Shown: positions 15,633 to 23,549, counted from the first letter of the stretch. The stretch is DNA of 64,000 nucleotides from Bog-532 sp963720945 (GCA_963720945.1 CAVRHH010000006.1:1-64000); one strand, 5' to 3'. Notes: generated from the letters alone by a model not told the origin. Made by a program: numbers and translations.

Positions 15633-17105
15633 TCACCCACGGGCACCTCGTCCAGCTGAGCGGGCCAGGCCGGGCACGGCCACGAAGTATTCACAGCCGA
15701 ACATCTCCCGCAGCAGGAACTCCGGGAACATGCCCGGCTCCAGCGGGAACTGGCTGCGGTAGGCGGAAAGAGCGCCGACCTTACGCATGACCTGCCCGGA
15801 CACGTCGCAGCAGACGACGCCCTGACCAGGGCGCACGTTTCCGGCCGCGGGGGACGCGTCCGCCTGCGCGCCGGGGGGCGCACCGGCCAGGCGGGCTTCC
15901 GGGCCCCGGCCAGCGAACGTGGCTGGCGGTGCCGCGGACAGGACCAGGCAGGTGAGGCTGCCGGCCGCAACCACGTCGCGGCTGCGGGGCCGGCGCCTGG
16001 CGATGCCGAGCTCGCCGAAGAACTCCCCCACCCCGAGCCGGCCGAGCCGCTCGCGGCGGCCGCCGTTGCCCTGCTGCCACATCTCCGCCTCACCTGACAA
16101 GATCAAGAACAGCTCGGCGGCCACCTCGCCCTGCTCCACGACGTACGAACCCGGCGGGTACCAGCGGACCTGGACGTGGTCGCGGATGTGACCCATGGTG
16201 CGGGCCGCCTCGGCCAGCAACAGGAAAGCGTGGGCAAAGGCGGGCGTCCCGGCAAAGCCGCCCGGCTGGCTGGTCAGCCAGGCCGCCAGGCGCTCCATCA
16301 TCAGCACATCACCCGGCGGGAAGCACCGGTAGTACAGCCGGGGCGGCCGGCCCGCGGGCCGGGCGGCCGCCCGGCCCGGGCGCTGCCCAGGGCCGGCCGC
16401 CCGCTGGCAGGCGGCCGTCGTCGCCGCGCTGATGGTGACGTGGTCGGGATGGCCGTAGCCGCCGTCGGGACCGAACGTGATCACGACATCCGGCCCGAAC
16501 TCGCCGATGACCCCGGCTATCTCCTCCACCAGGGCCGGGAACCCGGCGTCAGCGAGGGTGCCGTCGACGTGGTCCAGGCAGCGCACCTTCGTGACGCCGA
16601 GGCGCTCGCAGGCCAGGCGCAGCTCGGCCTCCCGGACAGCGGCGATGGTACGCCGGTTACCGGCGGCAGCGTCGCGGATCTGGCCCGCCTGGCCCCGTGT
16701 CGCCGATACCACCATGATCTCGGCACCCTCCCCGGCGTAGCGGGCGAACGTGCCCCCGGCGCAGAACGTCTCATCATCAGGATGGGCGAAGACACCCAGC
16801 AGCCGGCACCGGCCACCCGGCGGCACGCCGTCATCGAGCAGGCCCGGCCCGCCCGGGCGCCTCCCGCCCGGCGATGGCTCCCGGGCCAGGCCCTGGGCCC
16901 GGGGGTCGCCGATCAACCGGTCAAGCGTCCCGATAAGGGCTGCCGGATCCGGGCTCCGGTACAGCTCGGGCACCTCGCCGTCCGCGGCGAGTGCGGAGAT
17001 ACGCTGACCCGAAGAGATTGTCCTTGGGACGGTCCTGTCCGGTGCGATGCCGCCGCCTGATCGCTTTGCGTCAGTTCGGTGACGATGCTGCGCCTGCGGG
17101 ATCAT
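15633..17105 (-). CDS. PIG-L (LmbE) deacetylase with an internal cyclic-nucleotide-binding domain
   Basis: The start ATG 17105 follows AGAAGGAG; the product is 490 residues. Zn-hydrolase motifs are FAHPDDE (about 106-112) and GHPDH (about 218-222), as in MshB/Mca-type N-acetyl deacetylases. Residues about 308-390 form a cyclic-nucleotide-binding domain (WYPPGSYVVEQGE, FLILSGEAEMW, GVGEFFGELGI). After it the sequence returns to the usual PIG-L ending (RKVGALSAYRSQF). The ligand domain thus appears inserted before the last PIG-L helix. This suggests a deacetylase controlled by a nucleotide or similar ligand. The substrate is unknown. The phosphate-binding loop is not canonical, so the ligand may not be cAMP. 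Confidence 0.8.
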   Translation of the reverse strand: MIPQAQHRHRTDAKRSGGGIAPDRTVPRTISSGQRISALAADGEVPELYRSPDPAALIGTLDRLIGDPRAQGLAREPSPGGRRPGGPGLLDDGVPPGGRCRLLGVFAHPDDETFCAGGTFARYAGEGAEIMVVSATRGQAGQIRDAAAGNRRTIAAVREAELRLACERLGVTKVRCLDHVDGTLADAGFPALVEEIAGVIGEFGPDVVITFGPDGGYGHPDHVTISAATTAACQRAAGPGQRPGRAAARPAGRPPRLYYRCFPPGDVLMMERLAAWLTSQPGGFAGTPAFAHAFLLLAEAARTMGHIRDHVQVRWYPPGSYVVEQGEVAAELFLILSGEAEMWQQGNGGRRERLGRLGVGEFFGELGIARRRPRSRDVVAAGSLTCLVLSAAPPATFAGRGPEARLAGAPPGAQADASPAAGNVRPGQGVVCCDVSGQVMRKVGALSAYRSQFPLEPGMFPEFLLREMFGCEYFVAVPGLARSAGRGARG

Positions 17106-17273
17106 GGTTTTGCTCCTTCTGTGGCGAGTTGACATCCAGGCCCGGTGCCGCCCTTGGAGCGAGATCGGCTCCAAGGGCGGCCATCAGCACATCAGCGTCG
17201 TAGGCGCCCGCCTACGTGACCACCCGCTTGCATTCGGGGTCGATGGACAGGACCAGCTCCTGTACGCACCTGT

Positions 17274-17930
17274 TCACCTCGGCTGGGGGACGATGCGGAT
17301 GTAAGGTTTGACGGACTTCCACTCGCCGAAGATCACCTTCGCCTCGTCGTCGGACACCGAGTTGGCGATCATTACATCTTCGCCCTGCTTCCAGTTGGCC
17401 GGCGTCACGACGCGGTGCCTGGTGGTCAGCTGGAGCGAATCGATGACCCGCAGCAGCTCGTCGAAGTTGCGGCCGGTCACATTCGGATACGCCACGATGA
17501 GCCTGATCTTCTTGTCCGGGCTTATCACGAACACGTTCCGGACGGTCAGGTTGTCCAGTGCGCAGCGCGAGCTGGCGTCACCCGACGCGGCGGCGGGCAG
17601 CATCCCGTACAGCTTGGACACATTGAGATCAGTGTCGCCGATGATCGGGTAGCCGGGCCGTGCGCCCTGGGTCTCCTCGATGTCATCAGCCCACGCCCGG
17701 TGGCGCTCGGTGGCGTCCACCGACAGGCCGATGACCTTCACGCCGCGGCGTGCGAACTCCGGCGCCAGCTTGGCCATCTGCCCGAGCTCGGTGGTGCACA
17801 CCGGGGTGAAGTCCTTGGGGTGCGAGAACAGCACCGCCCAGGAATCCCCGATCCATTCGTGGAAGCTGATCCTGCCCTGAGTGGTGCCGGCCTCGAAATC
17901 TGGTGCGGTGTCGTTAATGGACAGTCCCAT
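17274..17930 (-). CDS. 1-Cys peroxiredoxin (Prx6 type)
   Basis: The 218-residue protein has the peroxidatic motif FTPVCTTELG (Cys45) and Prx6-type C-terminal extension (RVVTPANWKQGEDVMI). It reduces hydrogen peroxide and organic peroxides in the cytosol. GAGGAG precedes ATG 17930. No resolving Cys is seen at the 2-Cys position. It is transcribed in the same direction as, and ahead of, the PIG-L gene with a 168-bp gap, so linkage is possible but not shown. It diverges from padR. Confidence 0.9.
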   Translation of the reverse strand: MGLSINDTAPDFEAGTTQGRISFHEWIGDSWAVLFSHPKDFTPVCTTELGQMAKLAPEFARRGVKVIGLSVDATERHRAWADDIEETQGARPGYPIIGDTDLNVSKLYGMLPAAASGDASSRCALDNLTVRNVFVISPDKKIRLIVAYPNVTGRNFDELLRVIDSLQLTTRHRVVTPANWKQGEDVMIANSVSDDEAKVIFGEWKSVKPYIRIVPQPR

Positions 17931-18108
17931 TGCCGTACTCCTCTTTCGTTCGTGATGGTTGTGGTGCTCTGCGCATGCTGCTCAGCAAGCTGACGGTGGC
18001 GTCTGCGGCCATGGGCGACCTGATACATGGCGAGGGAGCGGACGGGGCCCAGATCTTCGGCGACATGACCGGCGTGGCGCGCTCCCTTCGCTTCCCACAC
18101 CCCGGCCA

Positions 18109-18153
18109 TTACTCCGATCCGGAGTAACACCGAAGCTACTCCGGATCGGAGTA
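18109..18153. promoter_or_regulatory. Double palindrome upstream of padR
   Basis: TTACTCCGATCCGGAGTAA (18109-18127) and TACTCCGGATCGGAGTA (18137-18153) are two near-identical inverted repeats, 28 bp apart centre to centre. The second overlaps the likely -10 box TAAAGT (18152-18157), seven bases before ATG 18165. They are most simply autoregulatory PadR operators on a leaderless promoter. Confidence 0.75.
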
Positions 18154-18164
18154 AAGTCAAGGGC

Positions 18165-18866
18165 ATGAGCGAATCCGCGTCACCCGGCGCATCAGCTGCC
18201 CCGTCCCTGCCGACGACGGCGTATGCCATCCTCGGGCTGCTCGCCCTGCGCGAGTGGAGCGCCTACGAACTGACCCAGCAGCTGCGCCGCAGCCTGGACT
18301 ACTGCTGGCCCACCGCCGAAAGCGTCTGGTACGGCGAGCCCAAACGGCTGGTGCGGCTCAGCCTGGCCACCGCCAGGCGAGAGCAGACCGCGACCGGCCG
18401 CCGCGCCAGGACGGTGTACGCGATCACCGGGCAGGGCCGGCAGGTGCTGGCCGCATGGCTCGCGAGCGAGCCGGACCCGCCCCGGCTCCAGATCGAGACC
18501 ATGCTCCGGCTCCTCTACGCAGACCAGGGCTCCAAGCAGGACCTGCTGACAGCGGTCCGCAGCATCCGGAGGTGGGCACTGGCCCAGGCGCCGGCCGGGC
18601 TCTCGCAGATCCGGGACTACCTGGAAGACGAGAAATACCCATTCCCCCGCCGGCTGCACATCAATGCCCTTTTCACCTTGTTCTACGTCAACGTGTTCGA
18701 ACAGATCATCATCTGGGCGGACCAGGCTGAGGCTGAGATCACCACCTGGCCCGGCACCGCCGATCTCGGCATCACCCCACGGACCCGCGCCATGCTGGAG
18801 GACCTGCGGGCACGGGTGGAACCAGTCGCTGCCCGCGCTGAGGCGACGGACCCCGGGCCCCCGTAG
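18165..18866 (+). CDS. PadR-family transcriptional regulator
   Basis: The 233-residue protein opens with a short disordered tail, then the winged-helix domain of PadR (TAYAILGLLALREWSAYELT, then WYGEPKRLVRLSL, then YAITGQGRQVLAAWL). A long C-terminal helical dimerisation region follows. PadR proteins repress stress or phenolic-acid genes until a ligand binds. Two palindromes overlap its own promoter and a third identical one overlaps the start of the next gene at 18952. This shows directly that both share a regulator, most likely this one. The inducer is unknown. Confidence 0.85.
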   Translation: MSESASPGASAAPSLPTTAYAILGLLALREWSAYELTQQLRRSLDYCWPTAESVWYGEPKRLVRLSLATARREQTATGRRARTVYAITGQGRQVLAAWLASEPDPPRLQIETMLRLLYADQGSKQDLLTAVRSIRRWALAQAPAGLSQIRDYLEDEKYPFPRRLHINALFTLFYVNVFEQIIIWADQAEAEITTWPGTADLGITPRTRAMLEDLRARVEPVAARAEATDPGPP

Positions 18867-18924
18867 CGGCGGCCGCAGACGCAAAGGCAGGCGCATCGGC
18901 GGCAGGCGACGTTATGTTTGCATT

Positions 18925-18941
18925 TACTCCGGATCGGAGTA
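18925..18941. promoter_or_regulatory. PadR-type palindrome upstream of the isomerase-family gene
   Basis: TACTCCGGATCGGAGTA is identical to the second padR site. TATGCT directly follows and lies six bases before ATG 18952, so a leaderless transcript would start at or near the codon and be blocked by a bound repressor. Confidence 0.75.
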
Positions 18942-18951
18942 TGCTCCGGGC

Positions 18952-19653
18952 ATGAGCACTTTAGAGTGCTGGGCGCTGGTCGCCGGGCAGCGGCGCGACC
19001 TGTCCGACGCGGTCGCTGACCTGCCCGGGGCCGCCTGGGACACGCCGAGCCTGTGCGCAGGCTGGCGGGTTCGCGACGTGGTGGCCCACGTGGTGGGCAA
19101 CGCCGAGGGAGCGTTCACGGTGCGCCGGGCGCTCCCCGGGCTGCTGGCGCACCGGTTTAACGTTGCGGCGTGGCTGTACGACGACGGGCGGCGCCGCGGC
19201 GCGGCCAGCCCGGCGGAGCTGGCCGCCCGTCTTCGCGAATCGGCCGGGAACACCTTCCAGCCGCCGGGCCGCAAGCCCGCCGATGTGCTGGCCGACGTGA
19301 TCATCCACTGCCAGGACGCCTTCGTCCCCGTCGGGATCGACCGGCACGCGGGCGCCGCGGCCGTCCTGGCGGCGCTGGTCATCAGCGTGCCACAGGGCCC
19401 GCCGCTGCACACCGGCAGGCGGGCGGCCGGGTTGCGGCTGCGCGCCACCGACCTGGACTGGGAGTGGGGCGACGGCGAGGAGGTGACCGGCACCGGGGAA
19501 GCGTTGCTGATGGCCGTGACCGGCCGGGGGGCCCTGGCCTCGCGGCTCTCCGGTCCCGGCGCGGCCCTCTTGGCCGAGCGCTGCCAGACCGGCGCACCCC
19601 GATCCGGCGGCGCTGATCAGGGTCGTGGACGTGCTGGCATTGTGCGTTACTGA
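18952..19653 (+). CDS. Mycothiol-dependent maleylpyruvate isomerase-family (DinB-like) protein
   Basis: The 233 residues open with the N-terminal pattern W-x-L-x-x-Q-R-x-D-L and contain SLCAGWRVRDVVAHVVGN, where the metal-ligand His of this family lies. The later helix DVLADVIIHCQDAFVPVGID carries a second His. Family members use mycothiol or metal for isomerisation and conjugation reactions and serve in detoxification. The C-terminal SCP-like half is short. A PadR palindrome covers its promoter, so it is a likely target of the upstream regulator. The exact substrate is unknown. Confidence 0.65.
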   Translation: MSTLECWALVAGQRRDLSDAVADLPGAAWDTPSLCAGWRVRDVVAHVVGNAEGAFTVRRALPGLLAHRFNVAAWLYDDGRRRGAASPAELAARLRESAGNTFQPPGRKPADVLADVIIHCQDAFVPVGIDRHAGAAAVLAALVISVPQGPPLHTGRRAAGLRLRATDLDWEWGDGEEVTGTGEALLMAVTGRGALASRLSGPGAALLAERCQTGAPRSGGADQGRGRAGIVRY

Positions 19654-19834
19654 CGACGACGGCGTCCGCGAGATCACCACCAGCGCGGATGACACAGCGG
19701 CATTTCGCCCCGGCCTGATCGCCGTCAGCCACGGCACTGGCGATTCCCAGCTCCATGAGCGGGGAACACACGCGGCCGGCCAGCTCGCCGGCACCGCGCA
19801 CCTGCTGGCACGCCCCGCCGGCGCGCGGTCATGA
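19625..19834 (+). CDS. Possible 69-residue protein
   Basis: GTG 19625 opens a frame with actinomycete-like codon use (VDVLALCVTDDDGVREITTS). It overlaps the end of the isomerase-family gene by 29 bp and its stop overlaps the ATG of the hydrolase (ATGA at 19831). The spacing looks operon-like, but there is no recognised family and no strong ribosome binding site. It could be a fortuitous frame. Confidence 0.3.
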   Translation: MDVLALCVTDDDGVREITTSADDTAAFRPGLIAVSHGTGDSQLHERGTHAAGQLAGTAHLLARPAGARS

Positions 19835-20814
19835 CCGCCCGGCCGGCCCGCATCCTTGCTGCCGCCGCGGGCATCACAGCCGCGGCCCCGGCCGGGCTCG
19901 CAGCGGCCCTGATCAACGCGGCGATCCTCCGGAAGACGCCCCCCAGCGACGAGGCCCCCGACGACAGCGACCTGGTCGCCGCCGCCACGACCACAGCCCG
20001 CCGCGAGGGCCGCGCATGGATGACAGCCACACCGCACCAGCGCTGGACTATCACCGCGCACGACGGCACACGGCTGGCCGGCTATTACTTTCCCGCACCC
20101 CGGCCCGCTCAGCGCACGGTCATCCTCATTCACGGGCACCGGGCAGACGCATCGCTGATGGGCAACTTCGCGCGCGATTACCGCGCGCGCGGGTTCAACG
20201 TCCTCATGGCGGACAACCGCGCCCACGGCGACAGCGGCGGACGCTACGTCGGCATGGGCTGGCTCGACCACTTCGACTACCTGCGCTGGATCAGCCGACT
20301 CGTCCGCACCGTCGGCCCGGACGCCCGCATCGTGCTGCACGGCCTATCCATGGGCGGTGCCACAGCGCTCCTGCTCAGCGGCTCCCCCGACCTGCCACCG
20401 CAGGTACGAGCCGTCATCAGCGACTGCTCCTTCAGCTCCGCCTGCGCCGAATTCGCCTACCATCTACGCGCCCGCCACCTGCCCGCCCGCCTGATCCTGC
20501 CCCTGGCCAGCCAGATGTGCAGGATGCTCGCCGGGTACCGCCTCACCCAGGCCAGCCCCCTCGGCGCCATCGCCCGCACCGCTGTTCCCGTCCTGCTCAT
20601 CCACGGCGGAACCGACAGCTACAACCCCACCGCCATGGCCCACGAACTCCACGCCGCCCAGCCTCACGCCGACCTGTGGATCGTCCCCGGCGCCGACCAC
20701 GTCATGTCGTACTTCACCGACCCGGGCGCCTACCGCAAACGCGTCGAACAGTTCCTGCGCCGCCTGCCCCAGGCCCTTATTTTTGACGCAAGAACGCGGG
20801 CGGCCAGTGAATGA
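19831..20814 (+). CDS. Alpha/beta hydrolase, membrane-anchored
   Basis: The 327-residue protein has an N-terminal hydrophobic anchor or signal. The alpha/beta-hydrolase core contains TVILIHGHRADASLMGNFAR, the nucleophile elbow GLSMGG, the acid segment VLLIHGGTDSY and the His segment VPGADHVMSYF. This is the cell-wall or cytoplasmic esterase/peptidase type often annotated as an S9-like hydrolase. The full catalytic triad is present. It follows the PadR-controlled gene on the same strand and may share its transcript. Substrate unknown. Confidence 0.75.
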   Translation: MTARPARILAAAAGITAAAPAGLAAALINAAILRKTPPSDEAPDDSDLVAAATTTARREGRAWMTATPHQRWTITAHDGTRLAGYYFPAPRPAQRTVILIHGHRADASLMGNFARDYRARGFNVLMADNRAHGDSGGRYVGMGWLDHFDYLRWISRLVRTVGPDARIVLHGLSMGGATALLLSGSPDLPPQVRAVISDCSFSSACAEFAYHLRARHLPARLILPLASQMCRMLAGYRLTQASPLGAIARTAVPVLLIHGGTDSYNPTAMAHELHAAQPHADLWIVPGADHVMSYFTDPGAYRKRVEQFLRRLPQALIFDARTRAASE

Positions 20815-21163
20815 TCGAGCAGGTCTGGCCGCTGCGAATGCACACGTGACCTCGGGCGCCCTGCTCACGCTCTGGCGCCAGAAATCTCGTTACGCGCCGC
20901 TGTCCCCAGAGGATTCGATTTTCGCTTGCCGCTCATAACGGCGGTTACTCGCGCGCCGTATGTCGGCCCCGCCGCCACCGTCTGTGACGAGATCGCGGGA
21001 AGTCGTCGGTTCCGACTGCGGCCGCCACGGTGAGCATTCCGGCGCCAGCATGGACGTAGCGGCGGATGCCCATTGGCCGGCACGCCAGCAGACGGCGTTC
21101 GCCGGGAGTGACGTCCGGTGCTCATAGCGGGCGACGCGTAACAAGCAGTTCAGGCAGGCTGCG
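20815..21163. other. 349 bp with no convincing gene
   Basis: The minus strand is open for about 85 codons but its composition (many Arg, Pro and Ser) looks like a shadow frame. No RNA gene, repeat or clear promoter was seen. Confidence 0.4.
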
Positions 21164-21972
21164 TCAGCCCTGGCGGTAGGCGGACCACGACTGCGCGGCT
21201 TGTGCCATCTTCACCGTCCAGGCGCTCGTGCTCGATTGGGCGACTTCTTCCCACAGCCGGAGGTTCGCTGCGGCGAACAGGTCGATGTGCGCCGGGTCGG
21301 CGGCCTGGAAGGCCGGGAGGCGGGAGGCTTGCCGTTCGGCCTCGGCTGCGGTGTGGCCGCCGGATGCCATGAGCCGCAGTATCCAGCAGGCCGGGTCGGT
21401 CCAGGCGGCGCCGGGGGTTGGCCAGGCCCAGTCGATCAGCCAGGCGCGGTGTTCAGATACCAGCACGTTGTCCGGTGCCCAGTCAGAGTGCGTCAGCACC
21501 GGGCCGGCGAACACCGAGGCCGCCTCCGGGTCGTCGAGGTAGGGCTTCCAGCGGTCCTCGGCCCGCCTGAACGGCCCGGCATCGCCGGGGACTTTGATCG
21601 CGCTGAGGGTGTCCATGAGCTGCACCAGCCGGTCAAGGTCTGGTGAGCCCGGGGTGTAGCCGGCGTGGCGGCCGTCCGCGTACTCATAGCCCAGGACGTT
21701 CCAGCTGGCCTCGTTGAAGTGCCACAGCAGGGCCGGTGAGATCTCGCCCACCAGCGGGGCCACCGCGGCCTCGCGGGCCTGGGTGATGACCCGGCGGTGG
21801 CCGGAGGGCAGGCCCTTGGCGAACACCGTGCCGTCGCTGGTGTCGATGATCGCGGCCAGCGGCGAGTTCTGCCCGGCCGTCGCGATACGGACGGCGGTGA
21901 TGGGCCCGGTGCGGGCCCGATGGCTTGCTTCAGCGGCCCGGGCAGGTCCTCCCACGCGATGCGCTGTTCCAC
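21164..21972 (-). pseudogene. Aminoglycoside-phosphotransferase-fold kinase, one frameshift
   Basis: GTG 21972 follows GGAGCAC. The first codons (VEQRIAWEDLPGPLKQAIG) are in one frame. Near 21916 a single missing base moves the rest (RTGPITAVRIATAGQNSPLA onward) to another. The body is an APH-fold enzyme with the catalytic loop HSDWAPDNVLV and the metal segment LIDWAWPTPGAAW. About 270 residues is the normal length for a common Streptomyces family of unknown substrate. Similar kinase-like proteins act in class V lanthipeptide and thioamitide pathways. It lies downstream of a Ser/Cys-rich peptide gene, with a hairpin between. The frameshift may be a sequencing error. Confidence 0.7.
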
Positions 21973-21994
21973 CGTGCTCCTCAGTCGTGTCCGA

Positions 21995-22023
21995 GGGGGG
22001 CCCGGCGTGATGCCGGGTCCCCC
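21995..22023 (-). terminator. Strong hairpin between peptide gene and kinase gene
   Basis: On the minus strand the arms GGGGGACCCGGC and GCCGGGCCCCCC, the latter with one bulged or mismatched base, enclose a short loop (ATCAC). There is no T run. Its place between a precursor-like gene and an enzyme gene suits partial termination or transcript protection, giving more peptide mRNA than enzyme mRNA. Confidence 0.6.
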
Positions 22024-22046
22024 GGCAGGCCGCGCGGTGCCCAGCC

Positions 22047-22214
22047 TCAGTACGGCTGGCTGCTGCTCGCGCTGCACGAGCACATCGTGAGCAGGGTATC
22101 GGTGCCGGCGACGAACTCGGCGGCATCCGGCGCGAGTCCGTTCAGCGTGCCGGTCTCCGGCGTGCCGGCCGGCTCGGGCGGGCGCGTAAGAAGTTCGACG
22201 GCAACTACGGTCAT
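22047..22214 (-). CDS. 55-residue Ser/Cys-rich peptide, RiPP-precursor-like
   Basis: ATG 22214 is preceded by an almost perfect ribosome binding site (GGAAGGAGGTGA, 6 bases off). The peptide has an acidic, Leu/Pro/Thr-rich first part (ETGTLNGLAPDAAEFVAGTD). It ends in a short Cys/Ser-rich tail, LLTMCSCSASSSQPY, which has the look of a leader plus a core peptide. The stop is followed by a strong hairpin and then an APH-fold kinase gene. No protease, transporter, lanthipeptide cyclase or YcaO gene is in sight. The peptide class cannot be fixed from sequence alone. The ATG overlaps the stop of an integrase fragment (ATGA). Confidence 0.55.
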   Translation of the reverse strand: MTVVAVELLTRPPEPAGTPETGTLNGLAPDAAEFVAGTDTLLTMCSCSASSSQPY

Positions 22215-22465
22215 GGACGTTTCACCTCCTTCCGGGGCTGCGCGGTGATGAACGCCAGCACGCCGGCGGGGCGGACCTGATCCGGCGGCTTGGCGACCAC
22301 CGTGAAGAACACCTTCAGGTCATAGGCAGCGGCCCGCACCGTATTCGGCCGGCACCGGCCGCCCAGGAAGTCCAGGTATACATCCGCCAGCGGCACCCCG
22401 ACCCGGGCGACCAGCTCACCGGAGCGGTCACGCGAACGGATCAGCCTCGAATCCCCAGCATGCAC
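22211..22465 (-). pseudogene. Tyrosine recombinase, N-terminal core-binding domain fragment
   Basis: The 84-codon frame reads VGVPLADVYLDFLGGRCRPN, TVRAAAYDLKVFFTVV and PAGVLAFITAQPRK, the SAM-like arm/core-binding domain of tyrosine integrases. The catalytic domain (R-H-R-Y) is missing. The frame ends in the ribosome binding site of the peptide gene. It is a remnant of an integrase that may have brought or flanked this region. Confidence 0.6.
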
Positions 22466-22669
22466 TGCAGGCTCCCAACATCACAGACGACCAAACCTGT
22501 CAAGGATGGCCGAAATGAGAAGAAAGATCACAGGCATAACATGCATATGCGGTCGTTCGCGCCACGTCGCCCGGGAGCATGGGGCGTCCAGATGTCGCAT
22601 GGTCGAGGTTGCGATGATTACTCAACCGCCGCTTTTCTTTCGCGGCGGTGTGCTTGGCGGCCGGGGGCT

Positions 22670-22939
22670 CTACGCTGCGAGGAGCGGGTGTGCCTTGGCT
22701 TGTTCGCAGAGCGGTTCGGGGGCCAGGTCGATGCCGCCGGGCCATACGAGGGTTCCGGCCTCCGGGTCGACGGTGACCTCGGCGAAGTAGGCGGGGTCGT
22801 TCAGTGGCGCCAGGATGCCGGTCCACTGCTGCGCGGAGAAATCGACGTCTCCGGCTGTGCCGTCGCTGAAGAGCAGGCGGAGCACGCGGTCACCGATCAC
22901 GGCGACACCTACGACGACGGGCAGGTAGTTCTCGTACAC
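22670..22939 (-). CDS. DUF2442 domain protein, copy 2
   Basis: From GTG 22939 the 89-residue frame reads NYLPVVVGVAVIGDRVLRLL, FSDGTAGDVDFS, LAPLNDPAYFAEVTVDPEAG and LAPEPLCEQAKAHPLLAA. It differs from copy 1 at only a few positions and stays open. If DUF2442 acts as the antitoxin-like partner, this copy persists after its DUF4160 neighbour was broken, the expected direction of decay. Confidence 0.7.
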   Translation of the reverse strand: MYENYLPVVVGVAVIGDRVLRLLFSDGTAGDVDFSAQQWTGILAPLNDPAYFAEVTVDPEAGTLVWPGGIDLAPEPLCEQAKAHPLLAA

Positions 22940-23213
22940 GGTTTTGATGTTGTGCCAGCGGGTCGATGCCCAGCAGGGGCTCGTTCCGCCGGTTCCGCTC
23001 CCGGTTGGCCAGGATCTCATCACGGCGGAGGACAGCCCATTCCCGGGCGAACTGGAGAGCCCTGGGATCGAGGTCGCCGGCCAGCACGTCGCCGTCCGCC
23101 GAGACCGAGGCGCGACGGCCGGCGTGGCAGGCGTGAAAGTGGGCCACTGGGTGATCCCGCTCGTTCTAGTACATGTAGATCACGACCCCGTAAAACGCGC
23201 TGACACGCGGCAT
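22890..23213 (-). pseudogene. DUF4160 domain protein, copy 2, nonsense mutation
   Basis: The frame starts at ATG 23213 (MPRVSAFYGVVIYMY) and hits TAG at 23168-23166, where copy 1 has TGG (Trp). Beyond the stop the same frame continues as HPVAHFHACHAGRRASV through to the family end. The original stop has also been lost, so the frame runs on to 22890 into the DUF2442 start region. Confidence 0.7.
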
Positions 23214-23283
23214 GATCCGACAATAGCCGCGTCCACCATCGGGCTCCGCTTTATGGGGCGTCTCCGCAGCTCAGCAACTTATT

Positions 23284-23445
23284 TGTGACTGTGACCATGC
23301 CCCGCTGTGCCGCTATCACCATCGCGTCAAACATTCCCAGGGCTGGCGGCTCGAACAGCCCGAACCAGGGATCTTCGTCTGGGTGACGCCGTCGGGGCGG
23401 ACCTATGCCACGGGCGCGAGAGCCAGGCCGCATAACGGGCGCAAG
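23284..23445 (+). pseudogene. DUF222/HNH endonuclease, C-terminal fragment
   Basis: The frame reads CDCDHAPLCRYHHRVKHSQG, then WRLEQPEPGIFVWVTPSGRT, the ending of an HNH endonuclease after the H-N-H core (expected C-x-x-N-L-x-x-L-C-R-x-H-H-x-x-K). It picks up nearly where the fragment at 1-1398 stops. Either the two halves belonged to one gene separated by about 22 kb of inserted or rearranged DNA, or they are separate paralogue remnants. Confidence 0.6.
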
Positions 23446-23549
23446 AAGGCGACATCATCCACGCCATCGGCATCGGCGCCAGGACTCGATGCAGCACTGA
23501 AATCCACCACAGGCGGTCGCTGTCGGTCTCCTGCGCGTAGGAACTACAC

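Larger units (their letters stand above)
22550..23235. repeat. Long duplicated segment, copy 2 (with 6415-7100)
   Basis: Same order and flanks as copy 1, with about one substitution in ten bases by eye. The low-coordinate flank again carries CTCAACCGCCGCTTTTCTTT. It contains an intact DUF2442 gene and a nonsense-mutated DUF4160 gene. Confidence 0.75.

Noticed and set aside
18192..18896. Long minus frame opposite padR
   Set aside because: padR has clear HTH sequence on the plus strand with operators, so the opposite frame is a shadow.
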